In this document: one piece after another, positions 19,317-28,055 of the stretch
Layout: the number at the start of each line of letters is the position of its first letter
How positions within the stretch are numbered: position 1 is the first letter of the stretch
NCBI RefSeq assembly: GCF_900168295.1
Contig: NZ_FVZL01000008.1
Coordinates: 1-64,000 of the forward strand
Direction: 5' to 3'
Source of the DNA: Arthrobacter sp. P2b
GTDB taxonomy: Bacteria > Actinomycetota > Actinomycetes > Actinomycetales > Micrococcaceae
DNA: 64,000 nt
Notes under the pieces: model-generated
The model's database searches: none
What the model was told of the DNA's origin: nothing
What the model saw: only the letters and a program-made list of their open reading frames with translations
Translations under genes and position numbers: made by a program

Positions 19317-20075
19317 TCATGCTTTGACGGCCCGCCACGACAGGGTCAGGTACGGCAATTCCAGGTCCTCATCGTCGGCATGGCCCAGGTGCTCATGCAG
19401 GTACCAGTCAAGGTTGGCGAGGACCTTGGCCCGGGTGGCTTCGCCGGCGCGAAGATAGTAGCTGCGGGATTTGGTGAGCTCCATCAGATCCCTGGTGCTG
19501 ACAAGGTCCTGCCAGTGCGTCACATGGCCTTCAAGGTGTCTGAATTGGGGGCCCACCACGGGCCGGTGGTCCGGCTTGTACACGTCCCCTGCATGCATGA
19601 TGCGGGAGAGCCGGTGAACCCACGGGACGGACGTGTCCAGCTGGTTCCAGACCAGCCCGAGCGTTCCGTGCGGGCGGAGGACACGGGCCAGTTCCGTGCT
19701 CGCCGCGAGGGGATCGCACCAGTGCCAGGCCTGGGCAACGGTGACGACGTCGAACGCCGCCGCCGGCAGGCCCGTCGCCTCCGCGGTGCCCAGGACGGCC
19801 GTGGCGTCCGGATAGTGCGCCGTCAGCTGTCCCAGCATGTCTGCGGATGGATCGACGGCGGTCACCGAAAGCCCGTCGGCAAGCAGGAGTTCGGTGAATT
19901 TGCCGGTGCCGGCGCCAACGTCCAGCGCGTCACGGGCTCCGGCAGGAACGAGCCATTCCGCCGCTTCCGCAGGATACCCGGGCCGGACCCGCTGGTAATG
20001 CTTGCCGCCGTCCTGGAAGCTCTGGCCGAGCTCCCGGCGCCGCCCATGATCAAGCTTGGGGCCACCCCGAACCAC
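19317..20075 (-). CDS. Class I SAM-dependent methyltransferase
   Basis: The 252-residue cytosolic protein has a Rossmann methyltransferase domain with motif I DVGAGTGKFTELLL, the acidic end of strand 2 (VDPSADML), and FDVVTVAQAWHWCDP, typical of the UbiE/TAM-like group. The substrate is unknown. The GTG start at 20075 is preceded by AAGGAGG with good spacing. It is followed by the separate DtxR unit and lies downstream of the class V aminotransferase in the same direction, with a 94-base gap. Confidence 0.83.
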   Translation of the reverse strand: MVRGGPKLDHGRRRELGQSFQDGGKHYQRVRPGYPAEAAEWLVPAGARDALDVGAGTGKFTELLLADGLSVTAVDPSADMLGQLTAHYPDATAVLGTAEATGLPAAAFDVVTVAQAWHWCDPLAASTELARVLRPHGTLGLVWNQLDTSVPWVHRLSRIMHAGDVYKPDHRPVVGPQFRHLEGHVTHWQDLVSTRDLMELTKSRSYYLRAGEATRAKVLANLDWYLHEHLGHADDEDLELPYLTLSWRAVKA

Positions 20076-20169
20076 CTGCGGCCTCCTTCACTAATGCCCT
20101 GCGGTATCCTCCGAATTTACCGCATCCGGGTCCGTCAGCAGGGCACGGCCGGTCAGCCGCTGGTGACGG

Positions 20170-21594
20170 TCAGTCGTCAATGCAGGGAGCAGCCCCCGCG
20201 GTTCCCGGCGTGTTCGGAGCCCAGTGCGGGTAGGTGCGGGTGTCGTTCGCGGGAACCCAGCGGCCGGCGTCCACCACGTAGTCCCAGCCCAGCCCGTCGC
20301 GGCGGAGTTTGGCGATGCCTGCCAGGAGCCGCTCGGCATCCTCGAGCCGGGAACCGAGGCCGAAGCTGGCACGAAGGGATCCTGAGGGCAGCCCCAGCCG
20401 CTTCAGCAGGGGATGCGCGCAGAAGCGCCCGTCCCGCAGCCCCACCCCGTGCTCAGCGGAAAGGTACGCGGCAACGAGCCCTGCGTCGTAGCCCTCGACG
20501 GAAAAGTTGACTACGCCAATGGTGTCCGTGTCCGCGTTGGTGTCCTTGAAGATCTGGTGGACCGTGACGCCGTCGATGTCCTGCAGGCCTTCCACCAGGA
20601 ACGAGCGGATGGCGGACTCGTGCGCGTGCCAGCGGTCCTTGTCCAACCCGGCGATGACCTGGGTGGCGCGGGCAAGGGTGGCGGCGCCCAGGACGTTGGG
20701 GGAGCCGCCCTCGTGGCGGGCCGGGCCTGTTGCCCAGCTGACGCCGTCGAGCCTTGCTTCCTTGACGGCGCCGCCGCCGGCGAGGTGGGGAACACCGGCG
20801 TCGAGCCAGTCAGGGCGTCCCACCAGGACGCCGGCGCCGAAGGGCGCGTAAAGCTTGTGACCGGAGAACGCGACGTAGTCGACGTCGTCCGCGCTGATGT
20901 CAATGCGGCGGTGCGGCGCCAGCTGGGCGGCATCGACCACGATACGTGCGCCGTGCTGGTGGGCGAGCGTTGCCAGGGCGCGGACGGGAAGGATCTCGCC
21001 GGTGACGTTGGAGGCACCGGTGATTGCCAGCAGGCTCACGCCGCCCTGCTCCAGCTCAGCGCGGACGGCCTCGATGGTTCCCGCGATGGTGTCGGCGGCA
21101 ACGATGCTGCGGTGGGGTACTCCCTGCCAGGGCAGCAGGTTGGCGTGGTGCTCGATGTCCAGGTACAGGACGTCACCGGCATGGCGTCCGTCAGCGACGG
21201 GAAGGCAGCCGGCCAGCAGGTTGAGGGAGTCCGTGGTGTTCCTGGTGAAGATGACGGAATCGTCCGGCCGGCCGCCCACGAAATCGCGGACGATGCTGCG
21301 GGCGTTCTCGTACACGGAGGTGCTGATTTGCGACGCGTACCCGGCGCCGCGGTGGACGCTGGCGTAGTACGGCAGGATCTCGTTGAGGTAGGCGGACACC
21401 ACCGAGAGGGCGGGGGCAGATGCGCCATAGTCGAGGTTGGCGTACCGCACATGCCCGCCGGCGATCAGCGGCGCCTGGATTTCTGCGCCGGTGACGGCGG
21501 CGAGGGGACGGCCGGCGATCGCCTGGCGCGCGTCGAGGGCCGTTGCAGCTTCGGTGGTGATGGCGGCGTTGGGGGAGACGGTGGCAGTTGTCAC
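20170..21594 (-). CDS. Class V aminotransferase (cysteine desulfurase-like), SAM-IV regulated
   Basis: This 474-residue PLP enzyme belongs to the NifS/SufS-like class V aminotransferase fold. It shows ANLDYGASAPA at the substrate end, HHANLLPW, the cofactor Asp/His region VVDAAQLAPHR, and the PLP lysine in FSGHKLYAPFGAGVL. A C-terminal extension of about 35 residues ends in a lone Cys (APCIDD). The SAM-IV-type riboswitch in its leader ties it to sulfur amino acid metabolism. Cysteine desulfurase, a lyase or a transaminase are all possible. The start is GTG with GAGG upstream. Confidence 0.85.
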   Translation of the reverse strand: MTTATVSPNAAITTEAATALDARQAIAGRPLAAVTGAEIQAPLIAGGHVRYANLDYGASAPALSVVSAYLNEILPYYASVHRGAGYASQISTSVYENARSIVRDFVGGRPDDSVIFTRNTTDSLNLLAGCLPVADGRHAGDVLYLDIEHHANLLPWQGVPHRSIVAADTIAGTIEAVRAELEQGGVSLLAITGASNVTGEILPVRALATLAHQHGARIVVDAAQLAPHRRIDISADDVDYVAFSGHKLYAPFGAGVLVGRPDWLDAGVPHLAGGGAVKEARLDGVSWATGPARHEGGSPNVLGAATLARATQVIAGLDKDRWHAHESAIRSFLVEGLQDIDGVTVHQIFKDTNADTDTIGVVNFSVEGYDAGLVAAYLSAEHGVGLRDGRFCAHPLLKRLGLPSGSLRASFGLGSRLEDAERLLAGIAKLRRDGLGWDYVVDAGRWVPANDTRTYPHWAPNTPGTAGAAPCIDD

Positions 21595-21639
21595 AGAGAC
21601 CTCACTTCAAAACAGGACTCCGGCATAGAGGAATCCGCG

Positions 21640-21750
21640 CTTGCCGCATCCGCTCCGGACCGGCCTGGTCGTCACCCGGGGCACCCCACCGCGAATGGAG
21701 GGTTGCCGGCCAGCAAACCGGGGTTTTGCGCTGGCACTCGTGACCTGGTT
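21640..21750 (-). promoter_or_regulatory. SAM-IV-type riboswitch
   Basis: Read on the minus strand the segment contains, in order, GGTCACGAGTGCCAGCG, CCCCGGTTTGCTGGCCGG, CAACCCTCC, CGCGGTGGGGTGCC and CCGGGTGACGACCAGG. These match, from memory, the conserved SAM-IV aptamer of actinobacteria, including closing helices and the GCTGGCCGGCAACCCTCC core. Its 5' boundary (about 21746) coincides with the start predicted from a -35/-10 pair at 21754-21783. The last 25 or so bases of the range cover the probable downstream pseudoknot helix. High SAM would lower expression of the aminotransferase gene. Confidence 0.88.
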
Positions 21751-21753
21751 AAG

Positions 21754-21783
21754 AGCGTAGAACATGGGGCGGCCAGGTTTGAA
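21754..21783 (-). promoter_or_regulatory. Promoter of the riboswitch-aminotransferase unit
   Basis: On the minus strand TTCAAA (21778-21783) and TACGCT (21754-21759) are 18 bases apart, and the expected start falls at the first base of the SAM-IV aptamer. The hexamers are not strong matches, but the positions agree. Confidence 0.5.
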
Positions 21784-21837
21784 GCCGGCGCAATTGTTAA
21801 GGCTTTTGTTACGCGCCGTCGCAAAAGGCGTTTCTAG

Positions 21838-21894
21838 CCGAAGAAAACGACGGCGGGCGCCTCCTTTCGGGGGCGCCCGCCGTCGATTCTTCGG
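21838..21894 (-). terminator. Intrinsic terminator of the doxX-aroA-rsgA-hisN operon
   Basis: A very long hairpin with near-perfect arms built on CGACGGCGGGCGCC and its complement, extended by CCGAAGAA on both sides, lies 22 bases after the hisN stop. The minus strand continues with TTTTCTT, fitting termination in that direction. Confidence 0.9.
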
Positions 21895-21916
21895 TCAATG
21901 GTGTTCGGGGCCGGGG

Positions 21917-22729
21917 TCAGAGAAGGTCGTCGAGGCCCGGGTTCAACCGCTGCAGCACCTCGGAGTGCAGGATGGAGTTGGTGGCCAGGGCGTTGCCGCC
22001 GAACGGACCGTCCTCGCCCTCCAGCGACGTGAAGCGGCCGCCCGCCTCCACCACGATCGGTACCAGGGCCGCCATGTCGTAGAGGTTGAGCTCGGGTTCG
22101 CAGGCGATGTCCACCGACCCTTCGGCCACCATGCAGTATGACCAGAAGTCGCCAAAGGCCCGGGTCCGCCAGACGTCCTCCGTCAGGCCAAGGAACTCGT
22201 CAAGGTTTCCGCGTTCCTTCCATCCCCCCAGGCTGGAATATGACAGTGAAGCATCGGACAGGCTGGAGACGTCGGACACCCGCAACCGGGTGGCCGCGGC
22301 AAGTGAACGGCCCATGTAGGCGCCCATGCCCTTGGCCGCCCACCATCGCTTGCCCAGTGCCGGGGCACTGACCACGCCAACTACCGGCTCGCCCTCGTCA
22401 ACGAGGGCAATAAGGGTGGCCCACACGGGCACGCCGCGGACAAAATTCTTGGTGCCGTCGATGGGATCTATGATCCACCTGCGCGAGCCGTGGCCGGTGC
22501 TGCCAAACTCCTCGCCGAGTACTGCGTCCCGTGGACGGGAGCGGGAGAGCTGGCCGCGGATGGCCTCCTCCGCTGCCTTGTCCGCATCGGTGACCGGCGT
22601 CAGGTCAGGCTTGGTCTCCACGTGGAGGTCCAGTGCCTTGAAGCGGCTCATGGTCTGGTCATCCACGGAGTCGGCCAGGACATGTGCCAGGCGCAGGTCA
22701 TCGTTGTAGCTCGAAGCGGGTTGGATCAT
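21917..22729 (-). CDS. hisN: Histidinol-phosphatase (inositol monophosphatase superfamily)
   Basis: This 270-residue Mg-dependent phosphatase probably removes phosphate from histidinol phosphate in histidine synthesis, the role of HisN in actinobacteria. It shows the three metal-site motifs: [20 protein letters not shown], and [19 protein letters not shown]. The segment [19 protein letters not shown] is typical of the HisN clade rather than general inositol monophosphatases. TAGTTT six bases before the ATG suggests an additional leaderless mRNA inside the operon. It is the last gene before a strong terminator. Confidence 0.88.
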   Translation of the reverse strand: MIQPASSYNDDLRLAHVLADSVDDQTMSRFKALDLHVETKPDLTPVTDADKAAEEAIRGQLSRSRPRDAVLGEEFGSTGHGSRRWIIDPIDGTKNFVRGVPVWATLIALVDEGEPVVGVVSAPALGKRWWAAKGMGAYMGRSLAAATRLRVSDVSSLSDASLSYSSLGGWKERGNLDEFLGLTEDVWRTRAFGDFWSYCMVAEGSVDIACEPELNLYDMAALVPIVVEAGGRFTSLEGEDGPFGGNALATNSILHSEVLQRLNPGLDDLL

Positions 22730-22777
22730 GGTTCCAAACTACCGTCTGCGGGCGGTTCTGCTGGGAGATCGGCGTTG

Positions 22778-23893
22778 TCAGTTGACGCTGCCGAGCTCCT
22801 TGGTCTCCTGCGCTTCCATGCGGGGATCCGCTCCGAGGAGCCTCCGCAGGGACGCAAGCCGGGCTTCACCGGTGGGACCCGCATGGCCTCCGGCCACCCA
22901 GGCGTCCAGGCCGCAGTCCACGGCCGTGGCAGTGTGCTTGCAGCCGCGTTCACAGTCATCGATACCCGGCGAAAGGTCCGGGAAGGACCGCAGGATCCGG
23001 TCCGGATCCACGTGCGCCAGTCCGAAGGACCGGATGCCCGGGGTGTCGATGATCCAGCTGCCGGGAGGGGCGCCCGCAAGCCGCAGAGCCAGGGCCGACG
23101 ACGATGTGTGCCGGCCCCGTCCGGTCACCGCATTCACTCCGCCGGTGGCCCTTTCCGCACCCGTAAGCGCGTTGACCATGGTCGACTTCCCGACGCCGGA
23201 GTGCCCCAGCATGACCGTGACCTTCCCGTCGAGGTGGGCCCTGAGTTCGGCGACCGCTGCGCTGTCCAGCCGGGCGGACAGCCCGTCGTCGGACCGCGCA
23301 TCGATGCCGGACGCCTTCATATCGGCGGTGCGGCTGATGATCACCGGGAAGTCCAGGTGCGTGTAGTTGGACAGCAGCTCCGCCGGGTCCTTGACGTCGG
23401 CCTTGGTGACGAGCAGGATCGGCTCGATGCCGGCGTCGTATGCTGCCACCAGCGCCCGGTCGATGAAGCCGGTGCGCGGCTCGGGATTGGCTGCCGCCAC
23501 CACGATCACCAGCTGGTCTGCGTTTGCCACCACGGCCCGCTCCACAGGGTCGGTGTCATCGGCGCTGCGCCGCAGGAGGGTCTTCCGGTCCTGGATTTTC
23601 ACCAGCCGGGCCAGGGTATCGGATTCGCCGGAGACGTCCCCCACCAGTGAAACGAAGTCACCGGCCACCACGGGGGAGCGCCGCAGCTCGCGGGCCCGCG
23701 CGGCAATCACCGTGCGTTCGTTGCCGGAATCTTCGCCCACCACGGCGGTGTAGCGGCCCCGGTCCACGGTGATGATGCGGCCCGTGACGGCGTCATCATG
23801 GCTGGGCCGGTCCTTCGTGCGGGGCCGGGAGCCTTTCTTGCTGGGCCGGATCCGGACATCCGATTCGTCCCACGAGTCAGTTCGCCGCGCCAC
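22778..23893 (-). CDS. rsgA: Ribosome small-subunit-dependent GTPase A
   Basis: RsgA is a circularly permuted GTPase that helps late maturation of the 30S subunit. The 371-residue protein has an N-terminal OB domain ([16 protein letters not shown]), then permuted motifs G4 (VTKAD), G1 (GHSGVGKST) and G3 (DTPG), and a C-terminal zinc finger ([17 protein letters not shown]). The GTG at 23893 (VARRTDSW) is chosen because the open frame upstream lies entirely within aroA and is not conserved-looking. It overlaps the 3' end of aroA by 17 bases. Confidence 0.92.
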   Translation of the reverse strand: MARRTDSWDESDVRIRPSKKGSRPRTKDRPSHDDAVTGRIITVDRGRYTAVVGEDSGNERTVIAARARELRRSPVVAGDFVSLVGDVSGESDTLARLVKIQDRKTLLRRSADDTDPVERAVVANADQLVIVVAAANPEPRTGFIDRALVAAYDAGIEPILLVTKADVKDPAELLSNYTHLDFPVIISRTADMKASGIDARSDDGLSARLDSAAVAELRAHLDGKVTVMLGHSGVGKSTMVNALTGAERATGGVNAVTGRGRHTSSSALALRLAGAPPGSWIIDTPGIRSFGLAHVDPDRILRSFPDLSPGIDDCERGCKHTATAVDCGLDAWVAGGHAGPTGEARLASLRRLLGADPRMEAQETKELGSVN

Positions 23894-25277
23894 CGCTGGA
23901 ACCTTCCGCCCCGGCGTCGGCCTCCTTTTCGGATGCGCCGCCCTGGGCAAGCATGTCCGCCCACAGCCGCGGGAAATCAGGCATGGTCTTCGCCGTGGTG
24001 GCGATATCCTCCACCTGGATACCGTCGACAGCCAGGCCCAGGATGGCGCCGGCGGTAGCCATGCGGTGGTCCGCATAGCTGTGTACGACGCCGGCGTGCA
24101 GCCGTGCGGGGCGGATGACCAGGCCGTCGCTGGTCTCCTCGGCATCACCGCCAAGGCGGTTGATCTCTGTCACCAGCGCGGCCAGGCGGTCCGTCTCGTG
24201 GCCGCGCAGGTGGGCAATGCCGCTGAGCCGGGAGGGGCCGGTGGCCAGGGCGCACAGTGCCGCCACGGTGGGCGCCAGCTCGCTGGTATCAGCAAAGTCG
24301 GCGCCCTTGATCTCCGGACCGCCGGTGACCGTCAGGACGCCGTCCGACAGCGTCACCTCGGCGCCCATTTCGGCCAGGATGCTGCGCCAGAGGTCACCCA
24401 CCTGCTGCGTCTGCTCAGGCCAGCCCGGGATCCGGACCGTTCCGCCCGAAGCCAGTGCTGCCGCGAGGAACGGCCCGGCATTCGAAAGGTCCTGCTCAAT
24501 CCGCTGGTCAAAAGCGCGGATGGGCCCCGGTGAGACAACCCAGTGGTTGGGGACTGAATCATCAACGGACACGCCGGCGCCACGGAGGACGGCGACCGTC
24601 ATGTTGATGTGGTCCAGGCTGGGCACCGGCTTGCCGACGTGCTCCAGGTGGAGGCCCTCGGTGAACCGCGCCCCCACCAGCAGAAGCGCGGAGACAAACT
24701 GGGAGGAAGCGCTCGCGTCGATGACCAGGTGACCGCCGCGGACTTCTCCGGTGCCTTCCACCACGAACGGCAGAGACGCCGGGGCGCCGCCGCCTTCCGC
24801 GGATACGCCCACCCCCAGGGCCTTGAGCGCTTCGATGATGGTTCCCATAGGCCGCTTGCGGGCGTGCGGATCGCCGTCAAACACGCTGTCCCCGTTGCGG
24901 AGGGCCGCGAGCGGCGGGACGAACCGCATTACCGTGCCCGCGAGGCCGCAGTCGATCCTGGTGAGGGGCGCAGCCGTGTCCTGTCCCAGCGGAACCACCT
25001 CGAGGTCCGGCCCAAAGGCGCCGTCACCGGGCACTTCCGTGATGCGGGCACCGAGCTGGCGGAGGGCCTCGATCATCAGGGCCGAGTCGCGGGAGTGCAG
25101 GGGAGCCCGCAGGCGGGACGGACCATCGGCCAGCGCCGCGAGGACGAGGTACCTGTTGGTCAGGGATTTCGAACCGGGAACCGTGACGGTGGCATCAACG
25201 GGCCGCGAGGCGAAAGGTGCGGGCCAATGGGGGACAGGAGCTCCGGAGTCGTCCCGGGTGGCGGCTGCAGCGGTCAT
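23877..25277 (-). CDS. aroA: 3-phosphoshikimate 1-carboxyvinyltransferase (EPSP synthase)
   Basis: This shikimate-pathway enzyme joins PEP and shikimate-3-phosphate. The 466-residue protein shows [19 protein letters not shown] near the N-terminus, [11 protein letters not shown] in the active site, and the C-terminal DHRMA block ([17 protein letters not shown]). A C-terminal acidic/Gly tail of about 25 residues is not part of the family core. It starts six bases after the doxX stop and overlaps rsgA, so the four genes form an operon. Confidence 0.96.
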   Translation of the reverse strand: MTAAAATRDDSGAPVPHWPAPFASRPVDATVTVPGSKSLTNRYLVLAALADGPSRLRAPLHSRDSALMIEALRQLGARITEVPGDGAFGPDLEVVPLGQDTAAPLTRIDCGLAGTVMRFVPPLAALRNGDSVFDGDPHARKRPMGTIIEALKALGVGVSAEGGGAPASLPFVVEGTGEVRGGHLVIDASASSQFVSALLLVGARFTEGLHLEHVGKPVPSLDHINMTVAVLRGAGVSVDDSVPNHWVVSPGPIRAFDQRIEQDLSNAGPFLAAALASGGTVRIPGWPEQTQQVGDLWRSILAEMGAEVTLSDGVLTVTGGPEIKGADFADTSELAPTVAALCALATGPSRLSGIAHLRGHETDRLAALVTEINRLGGDAEETSDGLVIRPARLHAGVVHSYADHRMATAGAILGLAVDGIQVEDIATTAKTMPDFPRLWADMLAQGGASEKEADAGAEGSSGGAAN

Positions 25278-25283
25278 TCGTGC

Positions 25284-25832
25284 TTATGCCCCCGTGGCCT
25301 GTTCCACGGCGCGGCGCACGGCCTTGTCCGCTTTGGACAGCTTCTTGTTCGTGGTCTTCCTGGCATCCGCAGCAAAGTGCGAGGCGCCCTTCCGGGCATC
25401 GGCGGCCAGGTGCTCGGCGCGCCAGGCCAGCCCCGGCTTGCCTGCGGTGTCCACGGAGGCAAGCAGGGCGCCGCCGCTCAGGGACAGGTTCTTCAGCAGC
25501 TGGTTGCGGCGCGTCTCGCGGCCTTCCTTGCTGCTGATGTCCGCGCTGCGCCATTCGACGAAGGTGTTGAGCAGGGAAATGACCGTCAGCAGGGTGGCCG
25601 AAAGCCTGGAGAACTTGCCCAGCCCAAACAGGACGCCTGCGCCCACCTGCGTTCCGCCGATGACCCGGGCAAGCATCTTCTCGTCAGCCTGGAACGGCAG
25701 AGATGCCGCGGCCCTGCGGAGCAGGGGGGAGAGCTGCTGCGCCGTATCGTCAGCGTTCTTGAGCTTATCCACGCCGGCAAGAACGAAACTGGAAGCCAGC
25801 ATGGGCCGGGCGAGCGTGCGGACAAAGGACAT
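25284..25832 (-). CDS. DoxX family membrane protein
   Basis: The 182-residue protein has four hydrophobic helices in the first 120 residues (starting MLASSFVLAGVDKLKN) and a cytosolic Lys/Ala-rich tail of about 60 residues (DARKGASHFAADARKTTNKK). In mycobacteria a DoxX protein has been linked to membrane oxidoreductase complexes in thiol stress; its position divergent from sigR makes a similar link possible but unproven. AGGAGG lies upstream of the ATG. Confidence 0.82.
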   Translation of the reverse strand: MSFVRTLARPMLASSFVLAGVDKLKNADDTAQQLSPLLRRAAASLPFQADEKMLARVIGGTQVGAGVLFGLGKFSRLSATLLTVISLLNTFVEWRSADISSKEGRETRRNQLLKNLSLSGGALLASVDTAGKPGLAWRAEHLAADARKGASHFAADARKTTNKKLSKADKAVRRAVEQATGA

Positions 25833-25899
25833 GGATTTCCTCCTGGATGGACGAACCGCGTCGTGAACGGCGGAGTCCGTCCTAGTCTTGCACTTTTGG

Positions 25900-25925
25900 G
25901 GAATATTTGCCCAAGGGCAGGGGTT
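25900..25925 (+). promoter_or_regulatory. SigR/SigH-type autoregulatory promoter of sigR
   Basis: GGAAT at 25900-25904 is followed after exactly 18 bases by GTT at 25923-25925, matching the GGAAT-N18-GTT consensus of Streptomyces SigR and mycobacterial SigH promoters. A transcript from it would begin near 25932, upstream of the likely sigR start codons, giving positive autoregulation. Confidence 0.8.
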
Positions 25926-26112
25926 ATGCCAAACGGGTCCGCGAAGGTCGGGTCACGAGTCAAAGTGCGAAAACAATGAGCGGAGCTGGGCCTTGAGGCG
26001 GGTGTTGGACGGAATCGAAGCGGCAGGCCCCGTGGCAATGAGTTCCCTGGAGGTGGAACCTCCGGAGTATGGCTCGCCGCGTGCACGCAGCCTGACAGTA
26101 GACTTGAAGGCA

Positions 26113-26877
26113 ATGAGCACCCTTGATCCGGCCGTGTCGGCCATGTATGAGGCTTCGAACAACGAAGTGAAGGGCGCCGCGGATGCGGCGTCCGTGTCCG
26201 AAGCGGCTGAGGCCCCACAACCCGGAGCTGAAACCACCGAAAACGTGGTGGATGTTTCCACGGAAACATCCGAACAGCGCCGCCTGCGGTTCGAGCGCGA
26301 CGCCATGCAGTACGTTGACCAGCTGTACTCCGCCGCGATGCGGATGGCCCGGAATCCGTCGGATGCCGAAGACCTTGTCCAGGAGGCCTATACCAAGGCG
26401 TTCTCAGCGTTCCACCAGTACAAGCCGGGCACCAACCTGAAGGCATGGCTGTACCGCATCCTGACGAACACCTACATCAACCTCTACCGCAAGCGGCAGC
26501 GTGAGCCCCTCCAGTCCAACTCGGACACCATCGAGGACTGGCAGCTTGCGCGGGCAGAATCGCACACCTCCAGTGGACTCCGCTCTGCTGAGGCTGAGGC
26601 GCTGGACCACCTTCCGGATTCGGACGTCAAGCGTGCGCTCCAGGACATCCCGGAAGAATTCCGCCTTGCGGTCTACTTCGCTGATGTCGAGGGGTTCGCG
26701 TACAAGGAAATTTCAGACATCATGAACACGCCTATCGGCACCGTGATGTCCCGGCTCCACCGCGGCCGGAAAATGTTGCGGGACATGCTCGCGGAGTACG
26801 CCGCCGAGCGGGGATTCAAAACGGCCGCGGATTCACAGGACACGGCTGCAAGCACACAACAGGAGAACAGGAAATGA
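26113..26877 (+). CDS. sigR: ECF sigma factor, SigR/SigH type (thiol-oxidative stress)
   Basis: SigR directs transcription of thioredoxin, mycothiol and protease genes under disulfide stress. Region 2 ([33 protein letters not shown]) and region 4 ([42 protein letters not shown]) are clear. The start is uncertain. ATG 26113 gives 254 residues with an acidic N-terminal extension of roughly 50-60 residues before the sigma domain; ATG 26038 is also in frame, and the frame is open back to 25888, which lies before the promoter. The stop overlaps the rsrA start (ATGA). Confidence 0.92.
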   Translation: MSTLDPAVSAMYEASNNEVKGAADAASVSEAAEAPQPGAETTENVVDVSTETSEQRRLRFERDAMQYVDQLYSAAMRMARNPSDAEDLVQEAYTKAFSAFHQYKPGTNLKAWLYRILTNTYINLYRKRQREPLQSNSDTIEDWQLARAESHTSSGLRSAEAEALDHLPDSDVKRALQDIPEEFRLAVYFADVEGFAYKEISDIMNTPIGTVMSRLHRGRKMLRDMLAEYAAERGFKTAADSQDTAASTQQENRK

Positions 26878-27134
26878 GCGACTGCCAGGGATTGGGCGAC
26901 TGCGACGACACCCGGATGCAACGCATCTACGAGTACCTCGACGGAGCGCTGACCCGCGAGGACATTACGGAGATCAAGAACCATCTTGACGACTGTCCGG
27001 AATGCACGGAGCAGTACGACCTTGAATGCGTCATCCGCAACATGGTCAAGCGCTCCTGCACCGAAGCAGCTCCGGAAAACCTGAAGAACGCCATCCTGGA
27101 CCGCATCCACGCCATCAAGCCGGTGGACGCCTAA
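26874..27134 (+). CDS. rsrA: Mycothiol-system anti-sigma factor RsrA
   Basis: This 86-residue zinc anti-sigma factor binds SigR under reducing conditions and releases it when its cysteines form disulfides. The ZAS signature His-xxx-Cys-xx-Cys is present (HLDDCPEC), with additional cysteines at the N-terminus ([11 protein letters not shown]) and C-terminal side. It is translationally coupled to sigR and followed by an intrinsic terminator at 27182-27217. Confidence 0.93.
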   Translation: MSDCQGLGDCDDTRMQRIYEYLDGALTREDITEIKNHLDDCPECTEQYDLECVIRNMVKRSCTEAAPENLKNAILDRIHAIKPVDA

Positions 27135-27181
27135 GTCCAGGCGCTGCCAGGATCCAGCCGCCGCAATTGCCACTGGACAGC

Positions 27182-27217
27182 AAAGACCCCGGAAGCCGAA
27201 TGGCTTCCGGGGTCTTT
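27182..27217. terminator. Bidirectional terminator between rsrA and the bL37 gene
   Basis: AAAGACCCCGGAAGCC and GGCTTCCGGGGTCTTT form a perfect 16-bp stem with a GAAT loop. It lies between convergent genes and has A and T runs at its ends. Confidence 0.93.
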
Positions 27218-27244
27218 GCTTGAACCGTAGTCCCTGGCATTTGC

Positions 27245-27319
27245 CTAGGTGTTGGGGCGCTTCCCGTGGTTCGCGCCGCCACGCTTACGGTCACGACGCT
27301 TGCGTGCACGCTTGCTCAT
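27245..27319 (-). CDS. 50S ribosomal protein bL37 (24 residues)
   Basis: The protein reads MSKRARKRRDRK followed by RGGANHGKRPNT. This strongly basic 24-residue sequence ending in NHGKRPN- matches bL37, a small actinobacterial large-subunit protein found in mycobacterial ribosome structures (also annotated as AURKAIP1/COX24 domain protein). GGAGG at 27326-27330 precedes the ATG at a suitable distance. The gene is shorter than usual gene-finding cutoffs. It converges on rsrA through the shared terminator. Confidence 0.9.
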   Translation of the reverse strand: MSKRARKRRDRKRGGANHGKRPNT

Positions 27320-27440
27320 AGCTGGCCTCCTTACTGTTGGTACTCAAAAGAGCTGCCCTCAAGTCTCGCACATCATCAGACCGCCCGCGAACCGGGAACC
27401 GCCGCATGACCTGCGCTCGGACGCATCCACGCCGCCGGGC

Positions 27441-28055
27441 TCAGGAGTGCAGGGAGTTCCGGATAGCGATGCGGGCCTGCTCCAGCACCGTCCTCATGGT
27501 TTCCAGGGTGACAGGACTCAGAGGCTGGGTGCGGGCCGCCAGCCTGAGTTCGGTGCGGACATCGTCGCGAAACTCCTGGAGCATCATTTCCGCTTCCTTA
27601 AGGGACCGCTGGCCCACCACGGGGCCCCGTCCGCCCGGAAGCCGGAAGTCCGCCGCCAGCGTAGTGGCACGGGCAGCTTCCGCCGTTGCGGCCAGGTCGG
27701 CACGGAGGCCGCGCATGTTGCTGCGGATGTCCTCCCGCAGGTCATCGGCCAGCCGGCGGACCGAGGCTGAAATGTCGTTTTCCACCCCGGCCAACTCGTC
27801 GCGCCGCCGGTCCAGTTCGGCCAGGCCCGCGGCGGTGATGCGGTAGTTGGTGCGCCGGCCGGCTGATTCCGTGGCCACCAGGCCCTCCTCCTCGAGCTTT
27901 CCGAGGCGGGGGTAGATGGTGCCGGCGCTGGGGGAGTAGGTGCCGCCAAAACGGTCCTTGAGGGCCTTGATGAGCTCATAGCCGTGCTTGGGGCCTGATT
28001 CAAGCAGCGCCAGGAGGTACAGGCGCAAAGCACCGTGCGCGAATACCGGCGGCAT
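27441..28055 (-). CDS. PadR family transcriptional regulator
   Basis: The 204-residue protein has an N-terminal PadR winged helix (LRLYLLALLESGPKHGYELIKAL, then GTIYPRLGKLEEEGLV) and a C-terminal helical dimerisation region of about 100 residues. Its start overlaps the stop of the DUF4097 gene (TGATG), so the two are co-translated. The operon promoter is flanked by two GATATATC palindromes, a plausible PadR site, which would make the pair autorepressed. The inducing signal is unknown. Confidence 0.9.
   Translation of the reverse strand: MPPVFAHGALRLYLLALLESGPKHGYELIKALKDRFGGTYSPSAGTIYPRLGKLEEEGLVATESAGRRTNYRITAAGLAELDRRRDELAGVENDISASVRRLADDLREDIRSNMRGLRADLAATAEAARATTLAADFRLPGGRGPVVGQRSLKEAEMMLQEFRDDVRTELRLAARTQPLSPVTLETMRTVLEQARIAIRNSLHS

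Noticed and set aside
19242..20510. 422-codon plus-strand frame over the methyltransferase and aminotransferase
   Set aside because: It is antisense to two genes with clear family motifs and its own sequence shows none.
20413..21837. 474-codon plus-strand frame opposite the class V aminotransferase
   Set aside because: It mirrors the codon structure of the real gene and covers the riboswitch; no domain is seen.
23894..24154. N-terminal extension of rsgA to an ATG at 24154
   Set aside because: The extra 87 residues are the out-of-frame reading of the aroA 3' end and do not resemble the OB-domain start of RsgA.
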